This document shows, piece after piece, positions 10,397 through 21,624 of a stretch of 64,000 nt of DNA. Below the pieces are notes generated by a model. It did no database searches. It had not been told where the DNA came from and saw nothing but the letters and a program-made list of their open reading frames with translations. Every line of letters begins with the position of its first letter. The first letter of the stretch is position 1. The translations under genes and the position numbers were made by a program. Source of the DNA: Gammaproteobacteria bacterium (GTDB lineage: Bacteria; Pseudomonadota; Gammaproteobacteria; HK1); the NCBI GenBank assembly GCA_012103455.1, contig WLWT01000001.1, forward strand, positions 3,169,288 through 3,233,287, given 5' to 3'.

Positions 10397-11776
10397 TCAA
10401 TCACCTGGCCGCCGATGCCCCTGATGCTCCACCGCCTCCATGGCATCGGCCACCGACGCGGCCAGATGGTCCACCAGTGTTTCCACCTGGGCCTGGTCCT
10501 GGCCTTCCACCATCACCCGCACTACAGGTTCAGTGCCAGATGGACGCAACAATACCCGGCCCATCGTCCCTAATTCAGCCTCCGCCGCCCTGACTGCCGC
10601 AGCCACAGCAGGGATCACGGTGGGATCCATGCGTCTAGGCATACGCACATTTCGCAACAACTGCGGGTACTTCGACATACCGCCCTTCAAAGCACCTAGC
10701 GCTTTGCCAGTGCGGCGCATGGCAGCCAATACCTCCAAAGCCGCGACGATGCCATCCCCCGTGGACATGCGGTCCAGGCAAATGATGTGCCCGGATGTTT
10801 CACCGCCCAGCGTCCATCCTGCGCCGGTCATCGCCTCGAGCACATAACGGTCCCCTACTTTGGCGCGCTTCAAGGCGATGCCGCGCTCGCGCAGCACTTC
10901 CTCCAACCCGAGATTGGTCATCACCGTTCCCACCACGCCACCTTGCATAGTGCGCTGTTCGCAACGCGATTCAGCGATGATGAATAACACCTCATCGCCA
11001 TCTAGAATTTCGCCTTCAGCGTCCACCAAGATCAGCCGGTCGCCGTCACCATCAAGGGCGATCCCTAGATCTGCATTCTCCGCGGCAACCCGCTCGCGTA
11101 ACAATTCGGGCGCAGTGGCGCCGCAGCCGTCATTGATATTGAGACCATCCGGTTGGCAACCGATGGCAACCACGTCCGCGCCCAGTTCATCCAATACCGC
11201 CGGTGCGATGTGATAGGTTGCCCCATGGGCGCAGTCCACCACGATTTTAAGACCGCGCAGATCCATCCCGTAGGGAATGGTGCTCTTGCAAAATTCAATA
11301 TAGCGGCCCGCCGCATCCTGCACCCGCTCGGCTTTACCGAGTGCCGCCGACGGTACGGTCTGCATCGGCAATGCCAAGGCGCGTTCGATCTCAAGTTCCA
11401 CCGCATCAGGCAGCTTGGCACCGTCTCCCGAGAAAAATTTAATACCATTGTCTTCGTAAGGATTGTGCGAAGCACTGATGACGATGCCGGCATCGGCATG
11501 TAAGGTCTGGGTGAGGTAGGCGATCGCAGGCGTAGGCATCGGCCCAAGCAATCGTATGTCGATACCGGCCGAGATCAAACCGGCCTCCAGGGCCGACTCG
11601 AACATATACCCACTGATCCGCGTGTCCTTGCCGATCAGCACTTTGCCACTGCCTTTGCCGGACAGTACCCGGCCGGCGGCGAAGCCCAAGCGCATCACAA
11701 AATCTGGCGTTATAGGCGGTTCCCCGACTTTGCCCCGAATGCCGTCGGTACCGAAATAGGCCCGCTCTTGCGGCAT
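10397..11776 (-). CDS. glmM: Phosphoglucosamine mutase
   Basis: Converts glucosamine 6-phosphate to glucosamine 1-phosphate for UDP-GlcNAc, and hence peptidoglycan and LPS (459 aa). N terminus [13 protein letters not shown]. The phosphoserine active site is in [20 protein letters not shown] (Ser about 103), the metal-binding loop is [13 protein letters not shown], and the C-terminal phosphate loop is [16 protein letters not shown]. It lies 25 nt downstream of folP, the usual gammaproteobacterial ftsH-folP-glmM order. Confidence 0.97.
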   Translation of the reverse strand: MPQERAYFGTDGIRGKVGEPPITPDFVMRLGFAAGRVLSGKGSGKVLIGKDTRISGYMFESALEAGLISAGIDIRLLGPMPTPAIAYLTQTLHADAGIVISASHNPYEDNGIKFFSGDGAKLPDAVELEIERALALPMQTVPSAALGKAERVQDAAGRYIEFCKSTIPYGMDLRGLKIVVDCAHGATYHIAPAVLDELGADVVAIGCQPDGLNINDGCGATAPELLRERVAAENADLGIALDGDGDRLILVDAEGEILDGDEVLFIIAESRCEQRTMQGGVVGTVMTNLGLEEVLRERGIALKRAKVGDRYVLEAMTGAGWTLGGETSGHIICLDRMSTGDGIVAALEVLAAMRRTGKALGALKGGMSKYPQLLRNVRMPRRMDPTVIPAVAAAVRAAEAELGTMGRVLLRPSGTEPVVRVMVEGQDQAQVETLVDHLAASVADAMEAVEHQGHRRPGD

Positions 11777-11801
11777 GCTTCTCTCCCCCTAATGAGTGCA
11801 G

Positions 11802-12698
11802 CTAATGCCGGGCAGGCTGCATGGCTATGGCTTGCCACACTTTCAACGCATCGATAGTAGGCGCAACATCATGCACCCTGACAATAGCCGCGCCCGCCTG
11901 CGCCGCATGTAAGGCGGCGGCCACGCTGCCGTGCAGCCGCTGTTCCACTGTTCTGCCCGTCAACGTGCCTAACATGGATTTTCGCGACACGCCTGCCAAA
12001 ACAGGAAATCCTCTAGCCACCAGTGCGGGCAGTGCGTGCAAAAGCGCCAGATTGTGCGCAAGGCTCTTGCCGAAGCCAATGCCCGGGTCCAGCACAATCT
12101 TGTTCGGCGAAAGCCCTTGCCCGATGCAATGCCGCGCGCGTTCTTCTAAAAAATCGAACACATCGGCAACGACGTTCACATAACGCGGATCGTGCTGCAT
12201 GGAGGCCGGCTCACCTTGCATGTGCACTACACAAACCGGGACTCCCCGCTGGCAAAGCTCCGTCAACACATCCGGCGCTTGAGCAAAAGCCCTGATATCG
12301 TTAATGAGATCGGCACCAGCAGCAAGTCCGGCACGCATCACCCTACTTCTGCTGGTATCCAGGGAGATCATCGTATCCGATTCGTTGCGCAACGCCTCGA
12401 TGGTGGGGATAACCCGATCGAACTCTTCACTTTCCGAAATGCTGGCGGCCCCTGGCCGGCTGGATTCGCCGCCGATATCGATGATATCCGCACCAGCAGC
12501 CAATAGGTGACGGGCGTGGTGCAAAGCCCGCTGCGGCCGGACATAGGCACCACCGTCGTAGAAAGAATCCGGTGTGATGTTGAGGATTCCCATCACCAGG
12601 GGACCACTGGGCGCCGCTCCCTCACCAAGCGGGAGAACTTGCCGCAGTTGCTGCTGCCAGCGCGGACGCGCTGGCAAGCATGAGAACGGTGTGCTCAT
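11802..12698 (-). CDS. folP: Dihydropteroate synthase
   Basis: Condenses hydroxymethyl-dihydropterin pyrophosphate with p-aminobenzoate in folate synthesis (298 aa); target of sulfonamides. Two signature motifs are present, GILNITPDSFYDGG (pterin/PABA loop) and DIGGESSRPGA. Also visible are ISLDTSRSRVMRAGLAAGADLINDI and the C-terminal IVRVHDV. Lies between ftsH and glmM on the same strand. Confidence 0.96.
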   Translation of the reverse strand: MSTPFSCLPARPRWQQQLRQVLPLGEGAAPSGPLVMGILNITPDSFYDGGAYVRPQRALHHARHLLAAGADIIDIGGESSRPGAASISESEEFDRVIPTIEALRNESDTMISLDTSRSRVMRAGLAAGADLINDIRAFAQAPDVLTELCQRGVPVCVVHMQGEPASMQHDPRYVNVVADVFDFLEERARHCIGQGLSPNKIVLDPGIGFGKSLAHNLALLHALPALVARGFPVLAGVSRKSMLGTLTGRTVEQRLHGSVAAALHAAQAGAAIVRVHDVAPTIDALKVWQAIAMQPARH

Positions 12699-12755
12699 CC
12701 GGATCCTTGTTCGATGGGATCCTTAGGGGCAACTCTAAGGGTATGGGGTCGTCAA

Positions 12756-14684
12756 CTAGTGCTCGCTCGCCGGATCACCGATTTCGGAAGATTCGCCGGT
12801 ATCTTCCTCGCCTTTAGGCGCAGTCCCATCACCGGAAGCGGGCGGGGTGTCATCGTGAGGCCAATCCTTGGGCTCGCGAATAGGGCGCCCATGCATAACA
12901 TCGTCGATCTGATCGGCGTCTATGGTCTCGTACTTAATCAGCGCATCCGCCATGGCGTGTAGCTTGTCCATGTTTGACCGCAGGATTCCTTCCGCACACT
13001 GATAGTTCCTATCGATAATGCTGCGTACTTCCTCATCGATGATCCGCGCGGTTTCATCAGACATCTGCTTATGCTGCGTCACACTGTGTCCAAGGAATAC
13101 CTCGCCCTCATCCTGGTTGTACTTGAGCGGCCCAAGCTTCTCCGAAAGTCCCCATTGCGTGACCATATTACGCGCCGTTTCCGTGGCCACTTTGATATCC
13201 TGGCTAGCGCCCGTAGTCACACCGTCAGCCCCAAGGATAAGGTCCTCGGCGATACGCCCACCGAACATCACCGCGATACGGCTCTCCAAATATTTGCGGC
13301 TATAGCTCAGCCGGTCTTGTTCCGGCAGGAACATAGTGACACCCAAAGCGCGCCCACGCGGGATAATCGTGACTTTATATACCGGATCATAGGATGGCAC
13401 TTTCAGGCCTACGATGGCATGCCCTGCTTCGTGATAAGCGGTATTGCGCTTCTCATCCTCATCCATGACCATGGACTTGCGCTCGGCTCCCATCATGATT
13501 TTGTCTTTAGCTTTCTCCAAATGCTCCATACCGACTACGCGCCGGTTCGCGCGGGCGGCAAAGAGGGCTGCCTCGTTCACCAAATTAGCCAAATCAGCGC
13601 CGGAAAACCCGGGCGTGCCGCGTGCGATAACGGCCGGATCGGCATCCTTATCCAACGGCACTTTGCGCATATGCACTTTCACAATCTGCTCGCGGCCACG
13701 AACATCGGGCAGCGGCACTACCACCTGCCGATCAAAACGCCCTGGCCGCAAGAGCGCGGGGTCTAATACATCGGGCCGGTTGGTAGCGGCGATAACGATA
13801 ACGCCCTCGTTACCTTCAAAACCGTCCATCTCCACCAGCAACTGATTGAGGGTCTGCTCGCGCTCATCGTGACCACCGCCCAGACCAGCGCCACGGTGAC
13901 GCCCAACCGCGTCGATTTCATCGATAAAAATAATACACGGCGCGTGCTTCTTCGCTTGCTCGAACATGTCGCGCACCCGGGATGCGCCCACGCCGACGAA
14001 CATTTCCACGAAATCGGAACCCGATATGGTAAAGAACGGCACCCGCGCTTCACCGGCGATGGCTTTCGCCAGCAGCGTTTTACCCGTGCCGGGCGCTCCC
14101 ACCATCAACACCCCACGCGGGATCTTGCCGCCTAGTTTCTGGAATTTGCCTGGATCGCGGAGAAAATCGACTAGCTCGCCGACCTCGTCCTTGGCCTCTT
14201 CTACACCGGCCACATCAGCAAACGTTACCTTTACCTGATCTTCACCGAGCAGGCGCGCCCGGCTCTTACCAAAGGAAAGTGCGCCGCGGCCCCCACCGCC
14301 CCCTTGCATCTGGCGCATAAAGAAGATCCAAACGCCGATCAGCAACAGCATGGGGAACCAGGAGATGAAGATTTTCATCAACACGCTTTCCTGCTCCGGC
14401 GGACGCGCATCAATGGTCACGCCCTTGTCGAGCAAATCGCCGATCAGGGCTTTGTTGTCTGTTTCGGGGATATAGGTAACGTAGGTTTTTTTGTCGTCGC
14501 CACGCATCTTGGCGATAACAGTGGAGTCGTCAATGACGACCGACTCGACCCGTCCCTGCCGTACCGCTTGGTAAAACTTGGTGTAATCAAGCTTCTCGGG
14601 ACGGGAGGGTTGACCGCCAAAGTTGTTGAACAAAGACATCAACACAAGGGCAATCACTACCCAGAGAATGAGTGTTTTTGGCAT
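12756..14684 (-). CDS. ftsH: ATP-dependent zinc metalloprotease FtsH
   Basis: Inner-membrane AAA+ protease that degrades membrane and short-lived regulatory proteins, with the active site in the cytoplasm (642 aa from this start). Visible features: N-terminal transmembrane helix, periplasmic domain, second helix ([20 protein letters not shown]), Walker [14 protein letters not shown], Walker [17 protein letters not shown], arginine-finger region [20 protein letters not shown] and zinc site [12 protein letters not shown] chose ATG 14684 ([10 protein letters not shown]) by homology of the N terminus. A TTG at 14693 with GGAGG 7 nt upstream is a real alternative; in-frame codons further upstream look untranslated. 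The C-terminal tail is acidic. Confidence 0.96.
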   Translation of the reverse strand: MPKTLILWVVIALVLMSLFNNFGGQPSRPEKLDYTKFYQAVRQGRVESVVIDDSTVIAKMRGDDKKTYVTYIPETDNKALIGDLLDKGVTIDARPPEQESVLMKIFISWFPMLLLIGVWIFFMRQMQGGGGGRGALSFGKSRARLLGEDQVKVTFADVAGVEEAKDEVGELVDFLRDPGKFQKLGGKIPRGVLMVGAPGTGKTLLAKAIAGEARVPFFTISGSDFVEMFVGVGASRVRDMFEQAKKHAPCIIFIDEIDAVGRHRGAGLGGGHDEREQTLNQLLVEMDGFEGNEGVIVIAATNRPDVLDPALLRPGRFDRQVVVPLPDVRGREQIVKVHMRKVPLDKDADPAVIARGTPGFSGADLANLVNEAALFAARANRRVVGMEHLEKAKDKIMMGAERKSMVMDEDEKRNTAYHEAGHAIVGLKVPSYDPVYKVTIIPRGRALGVTMFLPEQDRLSYSRKYLESRIAVMFGGRIAEDLILGADGVTTGASQDIKVATETARNMVTQWGLSEKLGPLKYNQDEGEVFLGHSVTQHKQMSDETARIIDEEVRSIIDRNYQCAEGILRSNMDKLHAMADALIKYETIDADQIDDVMHGRPIREPKDWPHDDTPPASGDGTAPKGEEDTGESSEIGDPASEH

Positions 14685-14901
14685 ACCGTTCAATGCGCCG
14701 CCTCCTGTTCGTCTAGCCGACTGAGGCACCGCGAACACAAAATCATGCCTCGCCAAATCGTATATCGATTATACATTGCTCCCACAACCGCTAGTGTGAT
14801 CGCACTTTGTCCGTCAATTCCGTGGCCGACTCCTCACACCGGCCTGCCCAATGATGTGGGCACGCGCTGCGCAAATTGCAAGTCGCACACAGGCTCCGGC
14901 T

Positions 14902-15519
14902 TCACTTAAGCCCACACCCGAGGAGATAAGTTTCCCTGGAGCGTGCGCGAGATGCAGCCGGTTTGCGCACCGCCACCTTCTTAAAGTAAGCCCGCAGATC
15001 GCGTACGAAGCCGTCGAATCCTTCGCCATGAAACACTTTGACTAAAAACGTACCCCGTTTAGCCAACGCCTCCCTCGCAAACGCCAAAGCCAACTCCGCC
15101 AACGCCATGCTGCGCACCTGATCCAAGTCCCGGGTACCGGAGAAATTCGGCGACATATCGCTCAGCACCACGTCCAGCGGCGCCCCATCCAACCGCTCCT
15201 CAAGATACTCCAACGTGGCATCTTCGCTGAAATCCCCCTGAATGACAGTGACCCCGGGCAGCGGTGCCATTTCCAATCTATCCAATGCGAACACCACACC
15301 TTTTGTGCCGATTTTTTGCGCGGCGTATTCAGACCAACCGCCCGGCGCGGCCCCTAGATCCACCACCCGCGCCCCAGGGCGCAAAATATGGTCGCGTTCA
15401 TCTATATCCATAAGCTTATAAGCCGAACGGGCGATGCGCCCTTCGCGCCGCGCCCGCAACACGTACTCATCACGCCGGTGTTCATCCAGCCAGCGGCCGC
15501 TTGAACCGCGCTTTGCCAC
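14902..15519 (-). CDS. rlmE: 23S rRNA (uridine-2'-O)-methyltransferase RlmE (FtsJ/RrmJ)
   Basis: Methylates the 2'-OH of U2552 in the 23S rRNA A-loop using SAM; heat-shock induced in E. coli (205 aa). SAM-binding motif VVDLGAAPGGWSEYAAQKIG. The catalytic K-D-K-E tetrad has candidates in SAYKLMDI, LSDMSPNFSG and LVKVFHGEGF. N-terminal basic segment SGRWLDEHRRDEYVLRARREG. Located upstream of ftsH as in E. coli, but with a gap of about 220 bp. Confidence 0.95.
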   Translation of the reverse strand: MAKRGSSGRWLDEHRRDEYVLRARREGRIARSAYKLMDIDERDHILRPGARVVDLGAAPGGWSEYAAQKIGTKGVVFALDRLEMAPLPGVTVIQGDFSEDATLEYLEERLDGAPLDVVLSDMSPNFSGTRDLDQVRSMALAELALAFAREALAKRGTFLVKVFHGEGFDGFVRDLRAYFKKVAVRKPAASRARSRETYLLGCGLK

Positions 15520-15628
15520 TCAGTGCCACCGCACTCGATTCAACTCCCAGTCCGCCTAAATCCGGTTACGACCCCATGGGCTCCGGCTGCGTTACCATTG
15601 CCGCGCAATCACACCTGGGATACAGCGC

Positions 15629-16048
15629 ATGCTGATCGATAGCAAAGAACGCCGGCACCTGCGAGCCAAAGCCCATGCACTCAAGCCAGTCGTCATAGTC
15701 GGAGAGGCTGGCTTGCACGATGCCGTTTTGGCGGAAATCGCCGGAACACTTACCCATCATGAATTGATAAAAGTGCGCTTGCCCGCCATTGGGCGCTCAC
15801 AGAGAGACACTCTTTGTCGGCAAATCGCCGATCTCACTCAAGCAGCCCTGGTGCAAACGGTGGGGCGCATCGCGGTGCTCTACAAGCGCAGGCCGCCACA
15901 AGCGAAAACCCCAAAAGGGAAAATACAGAAGGCAAAAACGCAAACGACGAATTCACAACGGCTTAAGCCGGCCCCCAAACGCGCCCCGCTTAGCCGCAAA
16001 CGCTCTGCCACGTCTAAACATAGCTCACGTTCGCGATCTCGTAATTGA
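15629..16048 (+). CDS. yhbY: YhbY-type CRM-domain RNA-binding protein
   Basis: A ribosome-assembly-associated RNA-binding protein, divergent from rlmE as in E. coli (139 aa). The CRM domain covers residues 1-90, with the [16 protein letters not shown] start and the GxxG-type loop region. After it a lysine/arginine-rich tail of about 45 residues ([13 protein letters not shown] ...) is added, longer than in the 97-aa E. coli protein. The 3' end overlaps the 3' end of greA by 35 bp in convergent orientation, so the tail and the greA C terminus share DNA. Confidence 0.9.
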   Translation: MLIDSKERRHLRAKAHALKPVVIVGEAGLHDAVLAEIAGTLTHHELIKVRLPAIGRSQRDTLCRQIADLTQAALVQTVGRIAVLYKRRPPQAKTPKGKIQKAKTQTTNSQRLKPAPKRAPLSRKRSATSKHSSRSRSRN

Positions 16049-16490
16049 CAAGTCCGCCCGGTGCTTCGACGGTTACCTCATCGCCAGTACTCTTACCTAT
16101 CAACGCCCGGGCAATAGGCGACGTGACCGAGATCTTGCCCTGACTTATGTCCGCCTCCAGTTCGCCTACAATTTGATACGCGGACTCTGCTTGCGAATCC
16201 AAATTGAACAACATAACAGTAGCGCCGAAGACCACCCGATCGCCAGCATCGACGGCGGTCGGGTCAATGATCTGAACCCGCGCCAAAGTATCCTCGATCT
16301 CAGCGATGCGGCCTTCGAGGAAGCTTTGTTGTTCGCGCGCCGCATGATACTCGGCGTTTTCCTTCAGATCACCGTGAGCACACGCTTCCGCGATCGCTTT
16401 GATGACATTAGGACGGTCAACGCCTTTGAGCTTTTTCAGCTCCTCGCGCAACCGCTCCACCCCCGCCGCGGTCATCGGCGCCCGAGCCAT
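16014..16490 (-). CDS. greA: Transcription elongation factor GreA
   Basis: Rescues backtracked RNA polymerase by stimulating transcript cleavage through the secondary channel (158 aa, usual length). The N-terminal coiled coil ([17 protein letters not shown] ... [23 protein letters not shown]) contains the acidic tip region. The C-terminal globular domain follows, with [23 protein letters not shown]. It overlaps convergently with yhbY and sits downstream of dapB. Confidence 0.96.
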   Translation of the reverse strand: MARAPMTAAGVERLREELKKLKGVDRPNVIKAIAEACAHGDLKENAEYHAAREQQSFLEGRIAEIEDTLARVQIIDPTAVDAGDRVVFGATVMLFNLDSQAESAYQIVGELEADISQGKISVTSPIARALIGKSTGDEVTVEAPGGLVNYEIANVSYV

Positions 16491-16570
16491 GGCGTTCTCC
16501 TCATAAAACCGTCAGTAAAAAGTTTCGTGTCCAGACGGCGCTGTGTATACGTTCGCCTCATCCTTAAAGC

Positions 16571-17416
16571 TTAGTGGCGAAAACCCAACACGTCTTGCAT
16601 GTCATATACCCCCGCGGATTGCGACGCCAGCCAAGCAGCGGCGCGCAATGCACCATGGGCGAAGTTCGCCCGGGTGTGGCTGCGGTGGGTAATTTCGATG
16701 CGCTCACCCTCGGTTGCGAACATAACGGTATGATCGCCGACGATGTCACCGCCGCGAACGGTCTCGAAGCCAATGGTACGCCGATCGCGTGGACCGGTTC
16801 GGCCCTCACGGCCATAGACGGCGCACTCACCGAGATCACGGCCCAAGGTGTTGGCAAGAATTTCCCCCATGCGCACGGCGGTACCCGAGGGTGCATCCAC
16901 TTTATGCCGGTGATGCGCTTCGATAACTTCGATATCGGCACTGTCGCCGAGCGCCTTAGCTGCCACTTCGATCAGCTTGAACGTGAGATTAACCCCAATA
17001 CTCATGTTCGGCGCGAACACGATAGGAATATGCTCACTGGCGGCCTTGATGGCCCCGCGCTGCTCTTCGTTGAGCCCGGTGGTACCGATGACCATGGGTT
17101 TGTCCAACGCTACGCATTGACGAAGGTGCTCCACGGTGGGCTCCGGTAGCGTGAACTCGACTAATACATCAAAATCCGCAGCGATGGCGGCTAGTTCGGC
17201 GCTAAGCACACAACCGAGTGCTGCACCGCCCGCCAAAGTGCCGGCGTCCACCCCTAGTGCATCATGTCCGGGACGCTCCAATGCGGCCGCGCACACTACG
17301 CCATCGGCGGTTTCGCAAGCCTCGATGAGCGCGCGCCCCATACGCCCCGCAGCGCCAGCTATAGCAACTCGCACGTCTTTCTCCGTAGTGGCGGTCGCGG
17401 TAGTAGGAGCGCTCAC
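16571..17416 (-). CDS. dapB: 4-hydroxy-tetrahydrodipicolinate reductase
   Basis: NAD(P)H-dependent reductase of the lysine/meso-diaminopimelate pathway (281 aa from this start). Rossmann motif [17 protein letters not shown], substrate loop [15 protein letters not shown] and catalytic His/Lys within it; C terminus [21 protein letters not shown] prefer the GTG at 17416, which overlaps the dnaJ TGA as GTGA. The in-frame ATG at 17458 would extend 14 residues into dnaJ with no family support. Confidence 0.95.
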   Translation of the reverse strand: MSAPTTATATTEKDVRVAIAGAAGRMGRALIEACETADGVVCAAALERPGHDALGVDAGTLAGGAALGCVLSAELAAIAADFDVLVEFTLPEPTVEHLRQCVALDKPMVIGTTGLNEEQRGAIKAASEHIPIVFAPNMSIGVNLTFKLIEVAAKALGDSADIEVIEAHHRHKVDAPSGTAVRMGEILANTLGRDLGECAVYGREGRTGPRDRRTIGFETVRGGDIVGDHTVMFATEGERIEITHRSHTRANFAHGALRAAAWLASQSAGVYDMQDVLGFRH

Positions 17417-18534
17417 AGCTTCATATCCTCGAAAAACCGCTTGACCCCATCTAGCCACGTGCTGGTACGCGGGCTGTGCTCATTAGAACTTTCGTTCATC
17501 TGCGCCTCGAACTGCTGCAACAATTCGCGCTGGCGCCGATTCAAGTTCACTGGCGTCTCCACTACGACTCGGCAAATGAGATCGCCGAGCCCGCCACCAT
17601 TAACCGCCCGCACGCCTTTACCCCGCACCCGGAATAATTTACCTGTCTGTGTGCTAGCCGGTATCTTCAAGTTCACCCGGTGATCGAGTGTAGGTACCTC
17701 CAATTCACCCCCCAGGGTGGCCGTGGTAAAGCTGATAGGCACTTCGCAATAAAGATTATTCCCATCGCGTTCGAAGATGGGATGTTCGCGCACGTGTATT
17801 TCTACGTACAGATCCCCGGGCGGCCCGCCTTTCTCGCCCGGCTCACCTTCGCCGGCAAGGCGGATCCGGTTACCGGTATCTACACCGGCCGGCACCTTGA
17901 CCTTAAGAGTATTGGTTCCACGTACCCAACCTTCGCCATTGCAGCTACGGCAAGGATCCGTTATCACCTTACCCATGCCATGGCACCGCGGACACGTTTG
18001 TTGAATGGAAAAAAAACCCTGCTGCATGCGCACCTGACCGGCGCCATTACAGGTATTACAAGTGCTAGGTGAGGTGCCCGCCCGCGCGCCAGAGCCATCA
18101 CAGGTGGTGCACGTCTTGCGGGAAGGTACGGAGATGCGCGCTTCAGTGCCGTTGCAAGCATCTTCCAGGGACAACTCCAGTGGATAACGTAGATCGGCGC
18201 CCCGGTAGGCCCGCTGGCCGCCGCCACGGGTGCCGAATATATCGCCGAACACATCATCGAAAATATCGCGAAAACCACCCGCACCGCCACGCGCGCCGCC
18301 CATGGTTTGCTCTAAACCGGCGTGCCCCAATTGATCGTACGTTGCGCGCTTTTGCGGATTGGAAAGAATTTCATAAGCCTCCTTGATCTCTTTAAAGCTC
18401 TCCTCAGCTTTTGCATCATCCGGATTGCGATCCGGATGAAATTTCATCGCCAACCGGCGATAAGCTTTCTTAAGAGCACTGTCGTCAGCGTCGCGGCCGA
18501 CGCTGAGAACTTCGTAATAATCCCGTTTTGACAT
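17413..18534 (-). CDS. dnaJ: Chaperone protein DnaJ
   Basis: Hsp40 co-chaperone that delivers clients to DnaK and stimulates its ATPase (373 aa). J domain at the N terminus with the HPD motif ([10 protein letters not shown]), then a Gly/Phe-rich linker ([20 protein letters not shown]). Four zinc-binding CxxCxGxG-type repeats follow ([33 protein letters not shown]), then the C-terminal client-binding domains. dapB is translationally coupled downstream. Confidence 0.97.
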   Translation of the reverse strand: MSKRDYYEVLSVGRDADDSALKKAYRRLAMKFHPDRNPDDAKAEESFKEIKEAYEILSNPQKRATYDQLGHAGLEQTMGGARGGAGGFRDIFDDVFGDIFGTRGGGQRAYRGADLRYPLELSLEDACNGTEARISVPSRKTCTTCDGSGARAGTSPSTCNTCNGAGQVRMQQGFFSIQQTCPRCHGMGKVITDPCRSCNGEGWVRGTNTLKVKVPAGVDTGNRIRLAGEGEPGEKGGPPGDLYVEIHVREHPIFERDGNNLYCEVPISFTTATLGGELEVPTLDHRVNLKIPASTQTGKLFRVRGKGVRAVNGGGLGDLICRVVVETPVNLNRRQRELLQQFEAQMNESSNEHSPRTSTWLDGVKRFFEDMKL

Positions 18535-18700
18535 GTACTCTATTCGCTTCTTTGCGGACCGCTTACCGGCCCGCGCTTGGCTAACAGATGCATCAACGCA
18601 TTAGGTAGGTAGAACCAGGTATCAACCGGACTGGTGAATGGGTGAGGAATCGATCTAATTCTTGGCCACCCACCGCTTGGTTATCCGCTCTTGCGTCATT

Positions 18701-18745
18701 CATTCCCGGGTCACCCATTCCTGGACTACCCATTCTTGGCATCGT
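18701..18745. repeat. 15-bp tandem repeat across the dnaK stop codon
   Basis: Three imperfect 15-bp units starting CATTC (18701-18715, 18716-18730, 18731-18745). The array spans the dnaK stop (18726-18728), so part encodes the last residues and part is the dnaK-dnaJ gap. Same period as the nuo-region arrays. Confidence 0.75.
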
Positions 18746-20669
18746 CCTTAACTTCCTCGAACTCGGCATCGACCACATCGGCTTGCGGCTCAGAGGCGCT
18801 CTCGCCGCCATTAGCAGCCGCTCCGGTCGCACCCGCTTCGCCAGCGCCAGCCTCTTGCTGATAGACACGCTCGGCGATCTTACCGTGCAACTCCGCCAAG
18901 CGATTGTATTTGGTATCTATAACGTCTTTGTTATCGTCTTTTATCGCCTCTTTCAACTCCGATGAAGCCGCCTCGATATCGGCGCGCTCCGCCGCCTCCA
19001 CCTTATCGCCCAGATCGGCCAGCGCTTTGTCCGTCGCATGCAGCAGTGAATCGGCACGGTTGCGCGCACCGACCAGCTCATGGAACTTGCGATCCTCCTC
19101 GGCGTGAGATTCGGCATCCTTGACCATGCGCTCTATCTCGTCATCGGAAAGACCGCTGGAAGCGCGGATAACGATAGACTGCTCTTTACCTGTCGCCTTG
19201 TCCTTGGCCGACACGTTTAAGATACCATTAGCGTCGATATCGAAAGTGACCTCAATCTGCGGTACCCCGCGTGGCGCCGGTGGAATATCGCTCAGATCGA
19301 ATTTGCCTAGCGACTTGTTAGAGGAGGCAACTTCCCGTTCACCTTGCAACACGTGCACAGTCACCGCCGACTGGTTGTCATCGGCGGTGGAAAACGTTTG
19401 TCCGGCCTTGGTCGGAATCGTGGTGTTCTTCTCGATGAGCTTGGTCATCACACCACCTAGAGTCTCGATGCCTAGACTGAGCGGCGTCACATCCAACAGC
19501 AGCACGTCTTTGACATCGCCAGCCAAAACGCCTGCCTGAATCGATGCACCGATGGCCACCGCCTCGTCAGGATTCACATCCCTGCGCAGCTCCTTACCGA
19601 AGATGTCTTTGACCATCTCCTGCACTTTGGGCATACGCGTTTGACCACCGACCAAAATGACATCGGAGATGTCGCCCGGCTTGAGGCTGGCGTCGCTAAG
19701 AGCGGTCTTGCAGGGCTGCACCGTACGGGCGATCAAATCCTCGACCAGCGATTCCAACTTGGCCCGCGTCAGTTTGACGTTCAGATGCTTAGGGCCACTG
19801 GTGTCGGCGGTGATGTAGGGCAAACTCACTTCCGTTTGTTGGCTGGAAGACAACTCGATCTTGGCTTTCTCCGCCGCTTCTTTGAGGCGCTGCAATGCCA
19901 GAGGATCATTATGTAGGTCGATCGCCTGATCACGCATGAACTCATCGGCTAGATAATCAATGATGCGAAGGTCGAAATCCTCACCACCGAGGAAGGTGTC
20001 ACCATTAGTAGACAACACCTCGAACTGGTGCTCGCCATCGACCTCGGCGATTTCTATGATCGACACATCGAACGTGCCGCCCCCCAGATCGTATACAGCG
20101 ATCTTCACATCGCCGCGCTGTTTGTCGAGTCCATAAGCCAGGGCCGCGGCAGTCGGCTCGTTGATGATGCGGCGCACCTCCAGACCAGCGATACGGCCCG
20201 CATCCTTGGTCGCCTGGCGCTGGGAATCATTAAAATACGCCGGCACGGTAATAACCGCCTCATCAACGGTCTCGCCTAGATAATCCTCCGCCGTCTTTTT
20301 CATCTTCATCAGCACGCGGGCCGAGATCTCGGGCGGCGCCATCTTCTTGTCATTGGCCTCTACCCAAGCATCCTCGTTATCGGCCCGTACTATCTTGTAC
20401 GGCACCATATCGACGTCGCGTTGCACCACATCGTCGCTAAAGCGCCGGCCTATCAGCCGCTTGACCGCAAACAAGGTATTTCGCGGATTGGTCACCGCTT
20501 GACGCTTGGCCGATTGTCCGACCAGGATCTCATCATCCGATGAAAACGCCACCACTGAAGGCGTGGTGCGATCGCCTTCGCTGTTCTCGATGACCCGGGC
20601 ACTATCCCCGTCCATTACGGCAACACAGGAATTAGTCGTGCCAAGGTCGATACCAATGATCTTCGCCAT
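18726..20669 (-). CDS. dnaK: Chaperone protein DnaK (Hsp70)
   Basis: ATP-dependent chaperone (647 aa). N-terminal ATPase domain with [32 protein letters not shown] and [13 protein letters not shown]; interdomain linker [19 protein letters not shown]; substrate-binding domain and lid. The C-terminal tail is Gly/Ala-rich and ends [12 protein letters not shown], close to the family EEVKD signature. Transcribed in the order hrcA-grpE-dnaK-dnaJ; a sigma-32-like promoter lies in the 130-bp gap upstream. Confidence 0.98.
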   Translation of the reverse strand: MAKIIGIDLGTTNSCVAVMDGDSARVIENSEGDRTTPSVVAFSSDDEILVGQSAKRQAVTNPRNTLFAVKRLIGRRFSDDVVQRDVDMVPYKIVRADNEDAWVEANDKKMAPPEISARVLMKMKKTAEDYLGETVDEAVITVPAYFNDSQRQATKDAGRIAGLEVRRIINEPTAAALAYGLDKQRGDVKIAVYDLGGGTFDVSIIEIAEVDGEHQFEVLSTNGDTFLGGEDFDLRIIDYLADEFMRDQAIDLHNDPLALQRLKEAAEKAKIELSSSQQTEVSLPYITADTSGPKHLNVKLTRAKLESLVEDLIARTVQPCKTALSDASLKPGDISDVILVGGQTRMPKVQEMVKDIFGKELRRDVNPDEAVAIGASIQAGVLAGDVKDVLLLDVTPLSLGIETLGGVMTKLIEKNTTIPTKAGQTFSTADDNQSAVTVHVLQGEREVASSNKSLGKFDLSDIPPAPRGVPQIEVTFDIDANGILNVSAKDKATGKEQSIVIRASSGLSDDEIERMVKDAESHAEEDRKFHELVGARNRADSLLHATDKALADLGDKVEAAERADIEAASSELKEAIKDDNKDVIDTKYNRLAELHGKIAERVYQQEAGAGEAGATGAAANGGESASEPQADVVDAEFEEVKDDAKNG

Positions 20670-20736
20670 GGTCTTGCTCTATCTCTTTCGGTTTTCGAGG
20701 CCCGAACCCATCGGCAGGGCCGTTGATTGACGCAAA

Positions 20737-20764
20737 ATTTTAGGGTTCACCATCGGATTTCAAG
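20737..20764 (-). promoter_or_regulatory. Candidate sigma-32 promoter of dnaK
   Basis: On the minus strand a perfect CTTGAAA (20758-20764) is followed after 12 nt by CCCTAAAAT (20737-20745), which resembles the heat-shock -10 element CCCCATnT. It lies 68-95 nt upstream of the dnaK start, in the grpE-dnaK gap. Recognised by eye only; no CIRCE operator is visible here. Confidence 0.55.
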
Positions 20765-20799
20765 GGTTTTGCCGAAATCCGGCGGAACTTTTTCCAAAA

Positions 20800-21468
20800 C
20801 TATTGAGACACGATCACCATGGCTGGACGCACTAGGCGGTCGTTTAGCAGATAACCCTTCTGGATAACGGCGATCACCTGCCCGGTCGAGCCATCCTCCG
20901 CGGCTTGCATGGATACCGCCTGGTGGAACTGCGGATTGAACGTTTCGCCTTCGGGATCGACCACGGCCACCCCGAATTTTTCCACCGCCGCGGCGAACAT
21001 CTTGTCGGTCAGCTCAATCCCTTCGCGCACGCTCGCCAGATCGGCGCTCTCGTTGTCACAGGCAGTAATGCCCAATTCGAGACTGTCTTTTACCGGTAGC
21101 AATTCGTTCACGAACCGCTCGAGGGCGTATTTGTGCGCCTTCTCCACATCACGGGTAACCCGTTTACGCGTGTTGTCGAGTTCAGCCTTCATGCGCAGCA
21201 CAGCATCATCCTTCGCTGCCACCGCAGCCTGAAGTTCCGCCACCAAGGCGGTGAGGCTCTCTGTGGAAGCTTCTTCCGCAGAAACATCATCGTTAGCCGG
21301 CGCGTCTTCTTGGCCAGCTTCCTTCACCGCCGTTTGAGCGCCGGTCTCGTCCTGGGCCTCATTACCTTGGATCTCATTGACACCGGCTTCGGATACCTCG
21401 TCCTCACCGGTAGTCACATCTTCGGGGGGAATCACATCATTAGGTGAATTGTCGTGTACGTTCATCAA
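20800..21468 (-). CDS. grpE: Nucleotide exchange factor GrpE
   Basis: Releases ADP from DnaK (222 aa). An acidic, low-complexity N-terminal tail of about 75 residues precedes the long coiled coil (LVAELQAAVAAKDDAVLRMKAELDNTRKR). The C-terminal beta domain contains GVAVVDPEGETFNPQFHQAVSM and ends VIQKGYLLNDRLVRPAMVIVSQ. The N-terminal tail is longer than in E. coli. Start ATG at 21468 or the next ATG 3 nt later. Confidence 0.95.
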   Translation of the reverse strand: MMNVHDNSPNDVIPPEDVTTGEDEVSEAGVNEIQGNEAQDETGAQTAVKEAGQEDAPANDDVSAEEASTESLTALVAELQAAVAAKDDAVLRMKAELDNTRKRVTRDVEKAHKYALERFVNELLPVKDSLELGITACDNESADLASVREGIELTDKMFAAAVEKFGVAVVDPEGETFNPQFHQAVSMQAAEDGSTGQVIAVIQKGYLLNDRLVRPAMVIVSQ

Positions 21469-21624
21469 ACTCTAAGCCCACAGTGCCAACTATGCCGGCA
21501 ACACCTGCCACTGCACGCGTTGCATCTTAAAACGCGAGGTATACACACGCCCCAGGCATTCGGCTACTGCTCCTCGGGCCGCTTACCTTCAGGCCGCTTG
21601 CACTACCAGCCCGCGATATGGGGA

